A stretch of 64,000 bases of DNA from contig OY969604.1 in the NCBI GenBank assembly GCA_963701325.1, positions 2,480,001 through 2,544,000 on the forward strand, given 5' to 3'. The stretch's first letter is position 1; the number at the start of each line of letters is the position of its first letter. The notes below the pieces were generated by a model. That model was not told the DNA's origin and searched no databases. It worked only from the letters and a program-made list of their open reading frames with translations. This stretch comes from Bog-756 sp963701325. Lineage in GTDB: Bacteria > Actinomycetota > Acidimicrobiia > Acidimicrobiales > RAAP-2. Below are positions 42,808 through 51,412 of the stretch, one piece after another. The position numbers and the translations under genes were made by a program.

Positions 42808-45800
42808 ATGACGGCGGCTGGGGAGAACGTGACGGTCTTGTTCACCGACATGGTGGATTCGACGCGCCTGTCATCCGAGCTCTCGGTCGAGGCAGCCGAC
42901 GAGCTGCGCCAGCGTCATTTCTCTCTCCTCCGACAGTCCGTCGCGGCCTCGGGTGGCGTCGAGGTGAAGAACCTCGGTGATGGGATGATGGTGGTCTTCT
43001 CGGCCGCCTCGTCTGCCCTCGAGTGCGCGGTCGCGATGCAGCAGGGAGTCGAGCGTGAGAACCGCACCTCCCTCACTCCGGTTGGCCTCCGGATCGGGGT
43101 CAGCTGCGGCGAGGCGACACGAGAGGACGACGACTACTTCGGCGACCCGGTCGTCGAGGCGTCGCGCCTGTGTGCCAGGGCAGCGGGCGGGCAGGTCCTC
43201 GTCAGTGACCTCGTCAAGGGCATGGCCGGCCGCCGCAGCACGTACCCGCTGGAACAAATCGGGGCCCTCGAGCTCAAGGGCCTGCCCGAAGCAGTCGAGA
43301 CCTACGAGATCCTCTGGGAGCCGCTCGGCTCCGATGCTGACGAGCTTGACGGAGTGCCACTGCCCGCTCGCCTCGTGCACCGGCCGAGTGTCGGCGTGAT
43401 CGGCCGATCCGAGGAGTTGGCGGTGTTGGACGAGGCCGCCAAGTCGGCGGAGACGGGTCAGGGTTGCCGCACCGTGCTGATTTCCGGGGAGCCCGGCCAA
43501 GGGAAGACGACCCTCGTCGCCGAAGCTGCCCGTCGGGCTCACGAGCGCGGGGCGCTGGTGCTTCTCGGTCGCTGCAACGAGGACCTCGGGATTGCGTACC
43601 AGCCTTTTCGCGAGTTGCTCGGCCACTTCGTCGCGCACGCACCCGAGAGTGCCCTGCGACGGCACGTCGAGTCTTTCGGAGGCGAGCTCGAACGCCTCGT
43701 CCCAGTCCTTCGCCAACGCCTTCCGGATCTGCCGGAGCCGACGTCGACCGATCCTGAGACCGAGCGCTACCTGCTCTACGGAGCTGCCGTTGGCCTGCTG
43801 GAAGAAGCGAGTCGCGCAGGTCTTGTCCTGGTGATCGTCGACGATCTTCATTGGGCTGACAAACCGACGTTGCAGCTCCTCCGTCACGTGGTCGGCCACG
43901 GCACCTCGAGCCGCCTCCTGGTGATCGGCACCTTCCGGGACGCCGAGCTCTCGGGCACCCATCCCCTGAGCGAGGCCCTGGGAGCTTTGCGCCGGGAGCC
44001 CGGGATGATCCGGCTTCAACTCGACGGACTCGACGATGTCGAGGTGGTCACCTTCTTGGAGGCCGCCGCCGGACACGAGCTCGACGAGGTCGGCGTCGGT
44101 CTCGCCCATGCGGTCTACCGGGAAACCGATGGCAACCCGTTCTTCGTTGCCGAGCTGCTGTTACATCTGGCCGAATCTGGCGCGATCGTGCAAAACGACG
44201 ACGGGCGATGGGTGCCCGCCCACCCCGAGGACGAGATCGTCCTGCCGGAGAGCGTGCGCGAGGTCATTGACGCCCGGGTATCGAGGATCGGGTCTGGTGC
44301 AGCGAAGATCCTCACGCTCGCCGCGGTGATCGGACGGGACTTCGACGTAGATCTCCTCTCGGTGGTCGCTGGTCTGGAGGAGGACGATCTCCTCGACCTC
44401 CTCGATGAAGCACAGGCGGGCGCACTCGTACGAGAGGCACCGGACGTCCCTGGTCGCTACACCTTTGCGCATGCGTTGATCCAGCGCACCCTCTACGACG
44501 CCTTGGGTGGGACACGCCGGGCCCGTGCCCACCTGCAAGTCGCCGAGGCCTTGGAACAGCTCCATGGGGAGGAACCCGGCCACGCAGGCGAACTCGCCCA
44601 CCACTACTTTCTCGCCACCCGCCCGACCCACGCGGACAAGGCGATCAGTTACGCCCGGTGGGCCGGCGAGACCGCGCTCGCCGCGCTCGCCCCGGACGAG
44701 GCGGTGCGCTACTTCGCCCAGGCGCTCGAGCTCCTCGGCACCCAGCGCGATTTCGATCTCCGTCTCAAGATCGACCTCCTCATCGGCCTCGGTACTGCTC
44801 AGCGACAGGTGGCCGATCAAACCTTCAGAACGACTCTTCTCGAGGCCGCACGTCGTGCCAGAGATCTCGGTGATGGCGAGCGGCTGGTGGAGGCTGCCTT
44901 GGCCAACAACCGAGGCTCCTTCTTCAGCACTCTCGGCGTCGTCGACGCCGAGAGAATCGAAATGCTCGAAGCCGCCCTCGAAGCACTCCCTGATGCCGAC
45001 AGCTCGTCGAGGGCTCGGCTTCTGTCCAGGCTGTGCAACGAACTCGCTTTCGGTCCACTCGAGCGAAGATTGAGCCTGGCACGGGCCGCGATGGCAATGG
45101 CTCGTCGTGTCGGTGACGCCGTCACACAGGTCGAAGTCACCTCCGACTGCTCGGCCTCGCTGCGGATCCCTTCGACTCTGGACGAATGCCGAGTGGATCT
45201 ATTCGAAGCACTCGCGCTGGCCGAACGACTGGATGACCCGGTTCGAAAGTATTGGGTGGCAGCCAACATGGCCATCGAGGCTGTCCGCTTTGGTGACTTC
45301 GAGCTGGGCGCTGCCTCACTCGCAGCGCAGTCAGAGTTGGCCGCAAAGCTGCAGCAACCGATGCTGGTATGGCTGACGACCTACATGCGCGCAACAGACG
45401 CGAGTCTTCATGGAGATACAACAGTGGCCGAAGAGCTCGCCACATCGGCGCTTGAAATCGGCACCGCGAGCGGTCAACCTGATGTGTTCACCTTCTACGG
45501 GACCCAGTTGATGGAGATCCGGCTTCAGCAGGGTCGGCTCGGTGAGCTGGTTTCGCTGGTCGCTGACATTGTCGAACAGAACCCAGGCGTGCCCAGCTAC
45601 AGCGGCGCGCTGGCCGCCGCCGCCCTCGACGCCGACGACGAACCATTGGCCCGCCGGTTGGTCGAAGAGGCCGTGACCGACGGGTTCGCTCTGCCGATGG
45701 ACACCGCTTGGTTGGACGGAATGCTCATGTACGCACGGCCCGCGATCGAGCTGGAAATCGCATCTGCTGCCGAACCGCTCCTCGAACTTCTCGCCCCGTA

Positions 45801-46122
45801 CCACTGGCAGGTGCCCCACGAGGGCGTGATGTGTCACGAGCCTGTTGCGATGTTCCTCGGCGGACTCGCCGGCGTGCTTGGCCGATGCGGCGAGTCCGAG
45901 GCGTACTTCGAGGAGGCCCACGAGCTCAGTCGTCGCGGTGGCATGCGATTTGCCGAGGTGCATATCGACATCCTGTGGGGTCGGATGTTGCTACGCCGCG
46001 GTGAGCACGGAGATTGGGAGCGAGCTCACGGGCTGCTCGAGCGTGCACATGCGAACGCGGTTTCGAGCGGCTACTCCATGCTGGAGAGACGCGCAGCGGC
46101 TGAGTTGGCACGACGTACCTGA
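42808..46122 (+). CDS. Class III adenylate cyclase fused to AAA/STAND ATPase and TPR-like region
   Basis: 1,104 residues. N-terminal cyclase (about 5-180): VTVLFTDMVDSTRLSSEL, VKNLGDGMMVVFSAA and LRIGVSCGEATREDDDYFGD, with both metal-binding Asp. Next an AAA_16-type ATPase (about 195-560): SGEPGQGKTTLVAEAA (Walker A), LVLVIVDDLHWADKPTLQLL (Walker B) and DGNPFFVAELLLHLAES. The remaining ~530 residues are helical and Ala/Leu/Glu-rich, like tetratricopeptide repeats. Such cyclase-ATPase proteins are common in mycobacteria and sense unknown ligands; the usual C-terminal LuxR HTH is absent. ATG 42808 has GGAG 7 nt upstream; the frame starts at 42685. Confidence 0.93.
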   Translation: MTAAGENVTVLFTDMVDSTRLSSELSVEAADELRQRHFSLLRQSVAASGGVEVKNLGDGMMVVFSAASSALECAVAMQQGVERENRTSLTPVGLRIGVSCGEATREDDDYFGDPVVEASRLCARAAGGQVLVSDLVKGMAGRRSTYPLEQIGALELKGLPEAVETYEILWEPLGSDADELDGVPLPARLVHRPSVGVIGRSEELAVLDEAAKSAETGQGCRTVLISGEPGQGKTTLVAEAARRAHERGALVLLGRCNEDLGIAYQPFRELLGHFVAHAPESALRRHVESFGGELERLVPVLRQRLPDLPEPTSTDPETERYLLYGAAVGLLEEASRAGLVLVIVDDLHWADKPTLQLLRHVVGHGTSSRLLVIGTFRDAELSGTHPLSEALGALRREPGMIRLQLDGLDDVEVVTFLEAAAGHELDEVGVGLAHAVYRETDGNPFFVAELLLHLAESGAIVQNDDGRWVPAHPEDEIVLPESVREVIDARVSRIGSGAAKILTLAAVIGRDFDVDLLSVVAGLEEDDLLDLLDEAQAGALVREAPDVPGRYTFAHALIQRTLYDALGGTRRARAHLQVAEALEQLHGEEPGHAGELAHHYFLATRPTHADKAISYARWAGETALAALAPDEAVRYFAQALELLGTQRDFDLRLKIDLLIGLGTAQRQVADQTFRTTLLEAARRARDLGDGERLVEAALANNRGSFFSTLGVVDAERIEMLEAALEALPDADSSSRARLLSRLCNELAFGPLERRLSLARAAMAMARRVGDAVTQVEVTSDCSASLRIPSTLDECRVDLFEALALAERLDDPVRKYWVAANMAIEAVRFGDFELGAASLAAQSELAAKLQQPMLVWLTTYMRATDASLHGDTTVAEELATSALEIGTASGQPDVFTFYGTQLMEIRLQQGRLGELVSLVADIVEQNPGVPSYSGALAAAALDADDEPLARRLVEEAVTDGFALPMDTAWLDGMLMYARPAIELEIASAAEPLLELLAPYHWQVPHEGVMCHEPVAMFLGGLAGVLGRCGESEAYFEEAHELSRRGGMRFAEVHIDILWGRMLLRRGEHGDWERAHGLLERAHANAVSSGYSMLERRAAAELARRT

Positions 46123-46180
46123 GCAAGGCACCCCAGATGCCGACCCCTGCCCGAACCGCCACTCGGTCAGGAGGGACCGA

Positions 46181-46591
46181 TCAGGAGCGTTCCATCGACT
46201 GGACGTCGAAATAGATCGGAAGCAGGTATTTCACATAGAACGCGTGCACGGTGAGGTGCGGATACACCAGATCCTCGTACTCCTGGATCTGTACTCGATC
46301 GTCCTTCTCCCGGTATCGCTGGCACGCTTCGAGAAGGCTGTCGACCTCGATCCGCGAGTCCTGGAGCAGACCGAGATGATCGAATCCCGGCGAGCTCATC
46401 GGCTTGCCGCTCTCGGCCAGCAGGATGAACTGATCGGCGTCCGGCAGCAGGATGTGGCACCGCTGACCGACGACGTCGGTATCAGTTGCCGCCCAACCGA
46501 ACACAGAGTGGTAGAAGGCGTCGACCTCCTCGCGGAACTGATCGGTCAAGGTGCCGCGAGCGAATGTCAGTTCCATGTGGTTGAACCGCAC
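46181..46591 (-). CDS. VOC-superfamily protein
   Basis: 136 residues: RFNHMELTFARGTLTDQFRE, then AFYHSVFGWAATD, QRCHILLPDADQFILLAESGKP, and FDHLGLLQDSRIEVD, which fit a glyoxalase/bleomycin-resistance fold with His residues. The final part ends in YLLPIYFDVQ. Function unknown. The GTG at 46591 is supported by a -10 box 6 nt upstream. Convergent with the cyclase-ATPase gene. Confidence 0.75.
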   Translation of the reverse strand: MRFNHMELTFARGTLTDQFREEVDAFYHSVFGWAATDTDVVGQRCHILLPDADQFILLAESGKPMSSPGFDHLGLLQDSRIEVDSLLEACQRYREKDDRVQIQEYEDLVYPHLTVHAFYVKYLLPIYFDVQSMERS

Positions 46592-46597
46592 GAGCGA

Positions 46598-46603
46598 ATT
46601 CTA
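46598..46603 (-). promoter_or_regulatory. Putative -10 box of leaderless VOC gene
   Basis: Minus-strand TAGAAT, 6 nt before GTG 46591. Confidence 0.5.
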
Positions 46604-46825
46604 TGCCGGGTCCAGACCCCGTGCTCGCGGGAAGCGACCACTGTGCCTCCTGTCCTGGCCGGAGAGCCAACGGGGTCTACCTCCCGGTGCTCGACCGTCA
46701 CAACCGGGCAGCTCGGGCGCCAGAGGTCGTAGCCGGTGGGGCAGACCTGGGTCGGGGTTCGCATGTCGACGCAGAGGGGGAACTGTGTCCTTTCGCCAGG
46801 GCGAGGGAGACGGCGTCGTGGTCGC

Positions 46826-47362
46826 TCAGAAGGAGTCCCCGCGTTCCAACATCCATCGGGTAATTGCCTGGTGGAAGTTGATCGGAGTCGGCTTCGTTTC
46901 GTGTGTGAAGAGATACCGGAAGCCGGCACGCTGGAGGGTGCGATTCGGCGCGGTGTTGAATGCGTTCGGCTCGCAGTACAAGCGCTCGAGCCGGAGCACC
47001 CGGAAGTAGTGGCGAGCTGATTCCTTCACGAATTCGGCTCCGAAGCCCTGGTGACGCAGGTCCGGACTCACGATGTGGAGGTGCATGAATGCCTCCGCGC
47101 CGAACACGATCCGGTCCGCCGAGCTGAAACCGGTCGGACGACCGTCGAGTTCCCAGATCAGGGCAAGACCGTCTCGGTGCTCGATCGGACGTGCAACGTC
47201 CTCCAGGTAGGCGGAGCGCCAGGCTTCTCTTGATGGCAGCGATGCTCTGTCGACACCCACTTTCAGGAGGTGCTCATCGGACGAATCGTGGAAGTAGTCG
47301 ATCCGAATCGCTATCTCGGAGGGCTTCATCTCCCTCACGACGAATCGAGGCAGTGCCGGCAT
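46826..47362 (-). CDS. GNAT-family acetyltransferase
   Basis: 178 residues with the GNAT fold: EIAIRIDYFHDSSDEHLLKVG, GLALIWELDGRPTGFSS, motif A LHIVSPDLRHQGFGAEFVKES (acetyl-CoA pyrophosphate loop RHQGFG) and motif B YCEPNAFNTAPNRTLQRAGF. Acceptor substrate unknown; YCEPNAFNTAPNRTLQ is the pattern of small-molecule acetyltransferases acting on metabolites. ATG 47362 is preferred over 47329 because a -10 box lies 8 nt before it; the open frame to 47524 is not conserved. Confidence 0.87.
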   Translation of the reverse strand: MPALPRFVVREMKPSEIAIRIDYFHDSSDEHLLKVGVDRASLPSREAWRSAYLEDVARPIEHRDGLALIWELDGRPTGFSSADRIVFGAEAFMHLHIVSPDLRHQGFGAEFVKESARHYFRVLRLERLYCEPNAFNTAPNRTLQRAGFRYLFTHETKPTPINFHQAITRWMLERGDSF

Positions 47363-47370
47363 CCCCCTCG

Positions 47371-47376
47371 ACGCTA
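47371..47376 (-). promoter_or_regulatory. Putative -10 box of leaderless GNAT gene
   Basis: Minus-strand TAGCGT, 8 nt before ATG 47362. Confidence 0.45.
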
Positions 47377-47654
47377 TCGCTGGGGAGCCCGGCGATTCTG
47401 AGCACATCGCACCCCAAGGCACACCGAACAGGGCGCTCCCGAACCTCCGCAGTCGCACGTGCTCAGGGACACCCGCCAACCCCAGATACCGTGTCACGGC
47501 GTGTTCTCGGCCACCCCACACCATTCTGACGCCCTATCTGGCGGTGCCCCTGGTGGAGATTGCGCTGGTGATTCGCTTCGTGGTCCGGCGGCGTGGGCGT
47601 TAGCTGATCTGAGACGAGGTCACAGTCGAGTGGGAGAGAGGGCGAGGTCCGAGT

Positions 47655-48938
47655 TCAGCTCGGGCAGGTGGTGACCTGAACTCCCGGCAATCCCACTGGC
47701 GCGTAGGAGTCCGGGTTGGCGCCCCCTGCGAAGCGATCGCGAATCCAGTGCACCATGTCGTCGAAGGAGGGGGCGATCACTCCTGCGTGGCTCTGGCCCG
47801 GGTAGACCCACCGCTCGAGATCCTGACCCAACCCGCACAAATGCGATGCCAAGAGCTGGGTGGATGCCACTGGGATCTGCTCGTCGTGCCCGCCTTGGAT
47901 GATGAGCAGCGGCACACTGCTGGCCGAGGAAAAGTTCTCCGGGTCGTTCTCGCTGAGCAGCAACTTCCATGCGGGAACGGTGAACGGATCGGTTTTCTCG
48001 AACTGCGCGGTCGAGTACTTGTCGACCACGCTCGCCAGGTAGTTGGCGCACCCCTTGGTGAGATCGGGCAGCAGGCTGATACCCAGAGGGGTCAGGACCT
48101 GGGTCAACGGTGCTGCCTTGTTGCCATAGGCGGACTGGTATGCGCCCGCGACCATGAAGAGGTAATAGCGGAACGGACTGGTCTTCAGGAAGTCGTAGAC
48201 CAAGTTGAACTGGGATGGGGGCGCACCGGCGACCACTCCGTCCAAGTGGAGGTCCGGCGCGTACGCGGTGCCGATGTTCAAGGCGAACATCGCTGTCTGC
48301 CCACCTTCGGAATGGCCCCACACCACGTAGTTGGCGCTGGCATGTGCCGCCGCAAGATGACGGGCTGCCAGGACGATGTCGATGGTGTTGCGTGCCGCGC
48401 TGACACCGACGATGTACGGCAGAAGGCCCGGCGTACCCTCACCCTGATAGTCACTGGCGGTTACTTCCCACCCCTGGTCCAACAGGCCATTGGTGAGTGG
48501 CACGGCTTGCGCTGGATCCAACGACGGCGCGCATTGGTCCGCCATACCGTTCGTGCCGTGGCCCCAGCTCACAACCGGGTATCCCCCCGGGGGTGCAGGG
48601 CGGTCAGGGACGATCACGAGGCCCGTCACGACCACCGGTTTGTTCTGCACGGACTCCGACATGTACATCACCCGGTAGACCGTGCCGTGGAGTCCGCCGA
48701 CGGCCACCTTCTGGGACTTCACGAGCGTGCCAGGCGGACCCGATGGCAGCGGCTGGGGAACCGAGTAGAACGCGGGCAGGCCGGTTGGTGCGGGCAGGGA
48801 CGACGGACTCGACGACCCGCACGCAGCCGCCAACGCGCCGACCATCATCAGGGCGACGACGATTGGCAGGGCTCGCGTGCGTCCTCGAGCGGCTCCGAGC
48901 AGGCGTTCGAATTCGCGGCTCCGCGGTTTCTTCCCCAT
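47655..48938 (-). CDS. Secretory lipase-family lipoprotein
   Basis: 427 residues. The signal ALPIVVALMMVGALAAACGSS contains a lipobox (LAAAC), followed by an alpha/beta-hydrolase of the fungal/actinobacterial secretory lipase (LIP) family: GYPVVSWGHGTNGMADQCAPS, nucleophile VVWGHSEGGQTAMFA, GGHDEQIPVASTQ (acid) and GQSHAGVIAPS (His). Cysteines around QCAPS, KGCANY, HLCGLG and TTCPS suggest disulfides. It would hydrolyse acylglycerols or esters outside the membrane. ATG 48938 is used; a GTG six codons upstream is possible. Confidence 0.9.
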   Translation of the reverse strand: MGKKPRSREFERLLGAARGRTRALPIVVALMMVGALAAACGSSSPSSLPAPTGLPAFYSVPQPLPSGPPGTLVKSQKVAVGGLHGTVYRVMYMSESVQNKPVVVTGLVIVPDRPAPPGGYPVVSWGHGTNGMADQCAPSLDPAQAVPLTNGLLDQGWEVTASDYQGEGTPGLLPYIVGVSAARNTIDIVLAARHLAAAHASANYVVWGHSEGGQTAMFALNIGTAYAPDLHLDGVVAGAPPSQFNLVYDFLKTSPFRYYLFMVAGAYQSAYGNKAAPLTQVLTPLGISLLPDLTKGCANYLASVVDKYSTAQFEKTDPFTVPAWKLLLSENDPENFSSASSVPLLIIQGGHDEQIPVASTQLLASHLCGLGQDLERWVYPGQSHAGVIAPSFDDMVHWIRDRFAGGANPDSYAPVGLPGVQVTTCPS

Positions 48939-49168
48939 GATCCCCCGATCCGGCACGGCCGATCCTGACGAGGCGTCACACCATGCCTCAACAAGAAATC
49001 CGGGCCCGGCGCGTGTCTACCAGAGACTCGTTGGTTAGTCGTGCATCAACTTGAGAGGGTTTCAGCCACAGCGATCTGGATACCATAGAGACGATGGTCA
49101 AAAGATGACCCGATGACTCGACCCAGTCGATCTCATCTGGTCGCGCCGCTACCGGAGCGCAGTGCGCC

Positions 49169-50668
49169 ATGGCTGTGATCTCGTACGCCCGGCGGCTGAC
49201 CGAGCTCGCCCGGCACGATCCGGACCGTCCGGCCGTCACCTGCGGGGAGACGACCGTCACCCGAGCGGAGCTCGAGTCGGATGCCAACCGTCTGGCCCGA
49301 GTCCTCGTCTCGCATGGGGTGCAGCGCGGGGACATGGTGACGATTGCACTCGCCAACTCGACCGACTGGTTCGTCTCGGTCGCGGCCTGCTGGAAGGTGG
49401 GCGCGATCCCACAGCCGGTCTCGTCCAGGCTGCCCGACAGAGAGTTGCAGGCCGTTCTCGAGCTTGCCCGTCCGACGGTGGTGATCGGGGTCACCGAGAG
49501 CCTGGCGGGCGGCTACCGGCTGCTCCCGTCAGGATATGCCCCGGACCCGGACCTACCGGACGACCCGTTGCCGGACGTGACCTCCCCGGCGTGGAAGGCG
49601 CCGACCTCGGGAGGTTCCACGGGGCGCCCGAAGTTGATCGTGTCCGGCGACCCGGCCCTCTTCGACGAAGACGCCCCGCCCCGTTTCGGCGGGAGAGCGA
49701 ATGGATGTCTGGTCATGCCTGGGCCGCTGTACCACAACGGGCCGATCGTCTGGTCGTGCGGAGCCTGGTTGTCCGGTAGCCATGTCGTGGTCTTGCCTCG
49801 TTTCGACGCCGAAGCGACGTTGGACGCGATCGATCTGTACGGCGCCGACGTCGTGTATCTGGTGCCGACGATGATGAGGCGGATCTGGCGACTGCCCCGC
49901 GATGTGAGGGACCACTACGACCTCTCGTCGCTCGTAGCCGCTTGGCACTTGGCCGAACCGTGTCCGCCATGGCTCAAGGACGCCTGGATCGACTGGCTCG
50001 GGCCCGAGCGGATCTTCGAGGTGTACGCGGGCACCGAGGCACAGGCGGCGACCATCATCACGGGAACCGAATGGCTGGCTCATCGCGGTTCCGTCGGTCG
50101 CCCGACGCCGGGCACGGTGATGATCTGCGACCCGGTGGGAGCAGAGCTCGGACCTGGCGAGACCGGCGAGGTGTGGATGCGCAGTCTCAGGGAGCGCCCC
50201 ACCTACCGATATGTCGGGGCGACTGCACGAAGTCGAGAGGGAGGCTGGGAGTCGCTCGGCGACGTCGGCGCGCTCGACGGAGAGGGCTATCTGTACCTCG
50301 CTGACCGCCTGCAGGACATGATCCTCACTGGTGGAGCGAACGTGTACCCCGCAGAAGTTGAAGCTGCGCTTCAGGAGCACCCTGCTGTCCGCTCGTGCGC
50401 GGTGGTCGGCTTGCCCGATGACGATATGGGCAACGTGGTGCATGCCATCGTCGAGGGCGACGATGCTGTCACCGCTGAGGAGTTGCTCGCCTTCTTGCAG
50501 GACCGACTGGCCCGTTACAAGCTGCCGCGGTCGATCGAGTTCGCTGATCATCCGCTTCGTGACGATGCGGGAAAGCTGCGGCGTTCAGCCCTCCGGGCCG
50601 AGAGAGTGGCTACCAGGGGTACTGGCCGGGCCGACGGGACGCAGAGCCATCAAACCGTGACGGGCTGA
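49169..50668 (+). CDS. AMP-dependent acyl-CoA synthetase/ligase
   Basis: 499 residues of the ANL superfamily: adenylates a carboxylate and forms the CoA thioester. Seen: P-loop-like APTSGGSTGRPKLIVSG, GPLYHNGPIVWSCGAWLSG, A5 VYAGTEAQAATIITG, A7 SLGDVGALDGEGYLYLADR, hinge QDMILTGGANVYPAEVE and the lysine-containing KLPRSIEFADH / DDAGKLRRS tail. The late Lys is at the expected A10 position. Acid substrate is not predictable (fatty, aromatic or steroid-derived). It is convergent with the TetR gene 9 bp away. Confidence 0.93.
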   Translation: MAVISYARRLTELARHDPDRPAVTCGETTVTRAELESDANRLARVLVSHGVQRGDMVTIALANSTDWFVSVAACWKVGAIPQPVSSRLPDRELQAVLELARPTVVIGVTESLAGGYRLLPSGYAPDPDLPDDPLPDVTSPAWKAPTSGGSTGRPKLIVSGDPALFDEDAPPRFGGRANGCLVMPGPLYHNGPIVWSCGAWLSGSHVVVLPRFDAEATLDAIDLYGADVVYLVPTMMRRIWRLPRDVRDHYDLSSLVAAWHLAEPCPPWLKDAWIDWLGPERIFEVYAGTEAQAATIITGTEWLAHRGSVGRPTPGTVMICDPVGAELGPGETGEVWMRSLRERPTYRYVGATARSREGGWESLGDVGALDGEGYLYLADRLQDMILTGGANVYPAEVEAALQEHPAVRSCAVVGLPDDDMGNVVHAIVEGDDAVTAEELLAFLQDRLARYKLPRSIEFADHPLRDDAGKLRRSALRAERVATRGTGRADGTQSHQTVTG

Positions 50669-50677
50669 GGGTCCGCC

Positions 50678-51352
50678 TCAGGTCCGGAGACCGGCCAGCG
50701 CCGGCGGCGCGTCGGCCGAGGAGCGCATCGCCGTATAGGCGCCGGTGACGGTGGTCATGTAGACGTTCTCGAGAAGGGCCGCGTTCTCCTCGGTCGGGCG
50801 GAGCCGCCACTGGAGGAGCACCGGGTCGAGTGCCCCGATGAGCACGGCCGTGAGCGACATGGCCAGCCGGCGATCCAGGCCGAACTGACGAGCCGACCGG
50901 GCGCCGAACGCCTGCACCGTGTCCCGGTCCCGGTCCCGTTGCTCCTCCCGGAGCTCGCGGCTCCAGGCACCGGCGGCCCGGAGGGCGGTGAAGACCTGGC
51001 CCCGTTCGGCGGCCGCTCGGAGCGACCCACGGACGAGGGCCAGGAACATCTCCTCGACCGTGCCGGCTTCGGTCACCTCGGCCGCGAGCTCGTCGTGGAG
51101 TCGTAGCGCCTCGCGCCGGTACACGGCGGCCAGCAGTTCGTGGCGGTTGGCGAAATGCTTGTAGACGAGCGGACGGCTGACCCCGGCTTGCTCGGCCACC
51201 GCCTCCATGGAGACGTCGTGGACGTCGCCGGCGCTCACGAGGGCCGCGGCCGCGTCCACGAGCGCATCGCGACGCCGGAACGCGCTCAGCCGGAGGGGCT
51301 TGGCGGGCTCGGGCTCCCCACCCTCCGAGGCCAGTGCCGGTGATGCGTCCAC
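50678..51352 (-). CDS. TetR-family transcriptional regulator
   Basis: 224 residues. N-terminal HTH: FRRRDALVDAAAALVSAGDV, VSMEAVAEQAGVSRPLVYKHFANRHELLAAVYRRE in outline, and a helical C-terminal ligand domain. Start GTG 51352; minus-strand GATACT lies 6 nt before it. The divergent amidohydrolase gene and the perfect 17-bp repeat between them make this its likely target. The acyl-CoA ligase convergent on the other side may be part of the same regulon, which is inference. Confidence 0.92.
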   Translation of the reverse strand: MDASPALASEGGEPEPAKPLRLSAFRRRDALVDAAAALVSAGDVHDVSMEAVAEQAGVSRPLVYKHFANRHELLAAVYRREALRLHDELAAEVTEAGTVEEMFLALVRGSLRAAAERGQVFTALRAAGAWSRELREEQRDRDRDTVQAFGARSARQFGLDRRLAMSLTAVLIGALDPVLLQWRLRPTEENAALLENVYMTTVTGAYTAMRSSADAPPALAGLRT

Positions 51353-51373
51353 TGTGGCAGTATCCCACGGGAT

Positions 51374-51390
51374 GGTGACATAATGTCACC
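51374..51390. promoter_or_regulatory. TetR operator: 17-bp perfect inverted repeat
   Basis: GGTGACAT-A-ATGTCACC, 22 bp before the amidohydrolase ATG and 22 bp before the TetR start. It overlaps a GTGACA -35-like hexamer on each strand, as expected for an autoregulating repressor of a divergent pair. Confidence 0.7.
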
Positions 51391-51412
51391 AGGACCCGGC
51401 CAAGGGGGAACC

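Noticed and set aside
49096..49110. GGTCA-AAAGA-TGACC repeat upstream of the acyl-CoA ligase
   Set aside because: Five-base arms are too short to claim an operator, and it differs from the TetR repeat at 51374.
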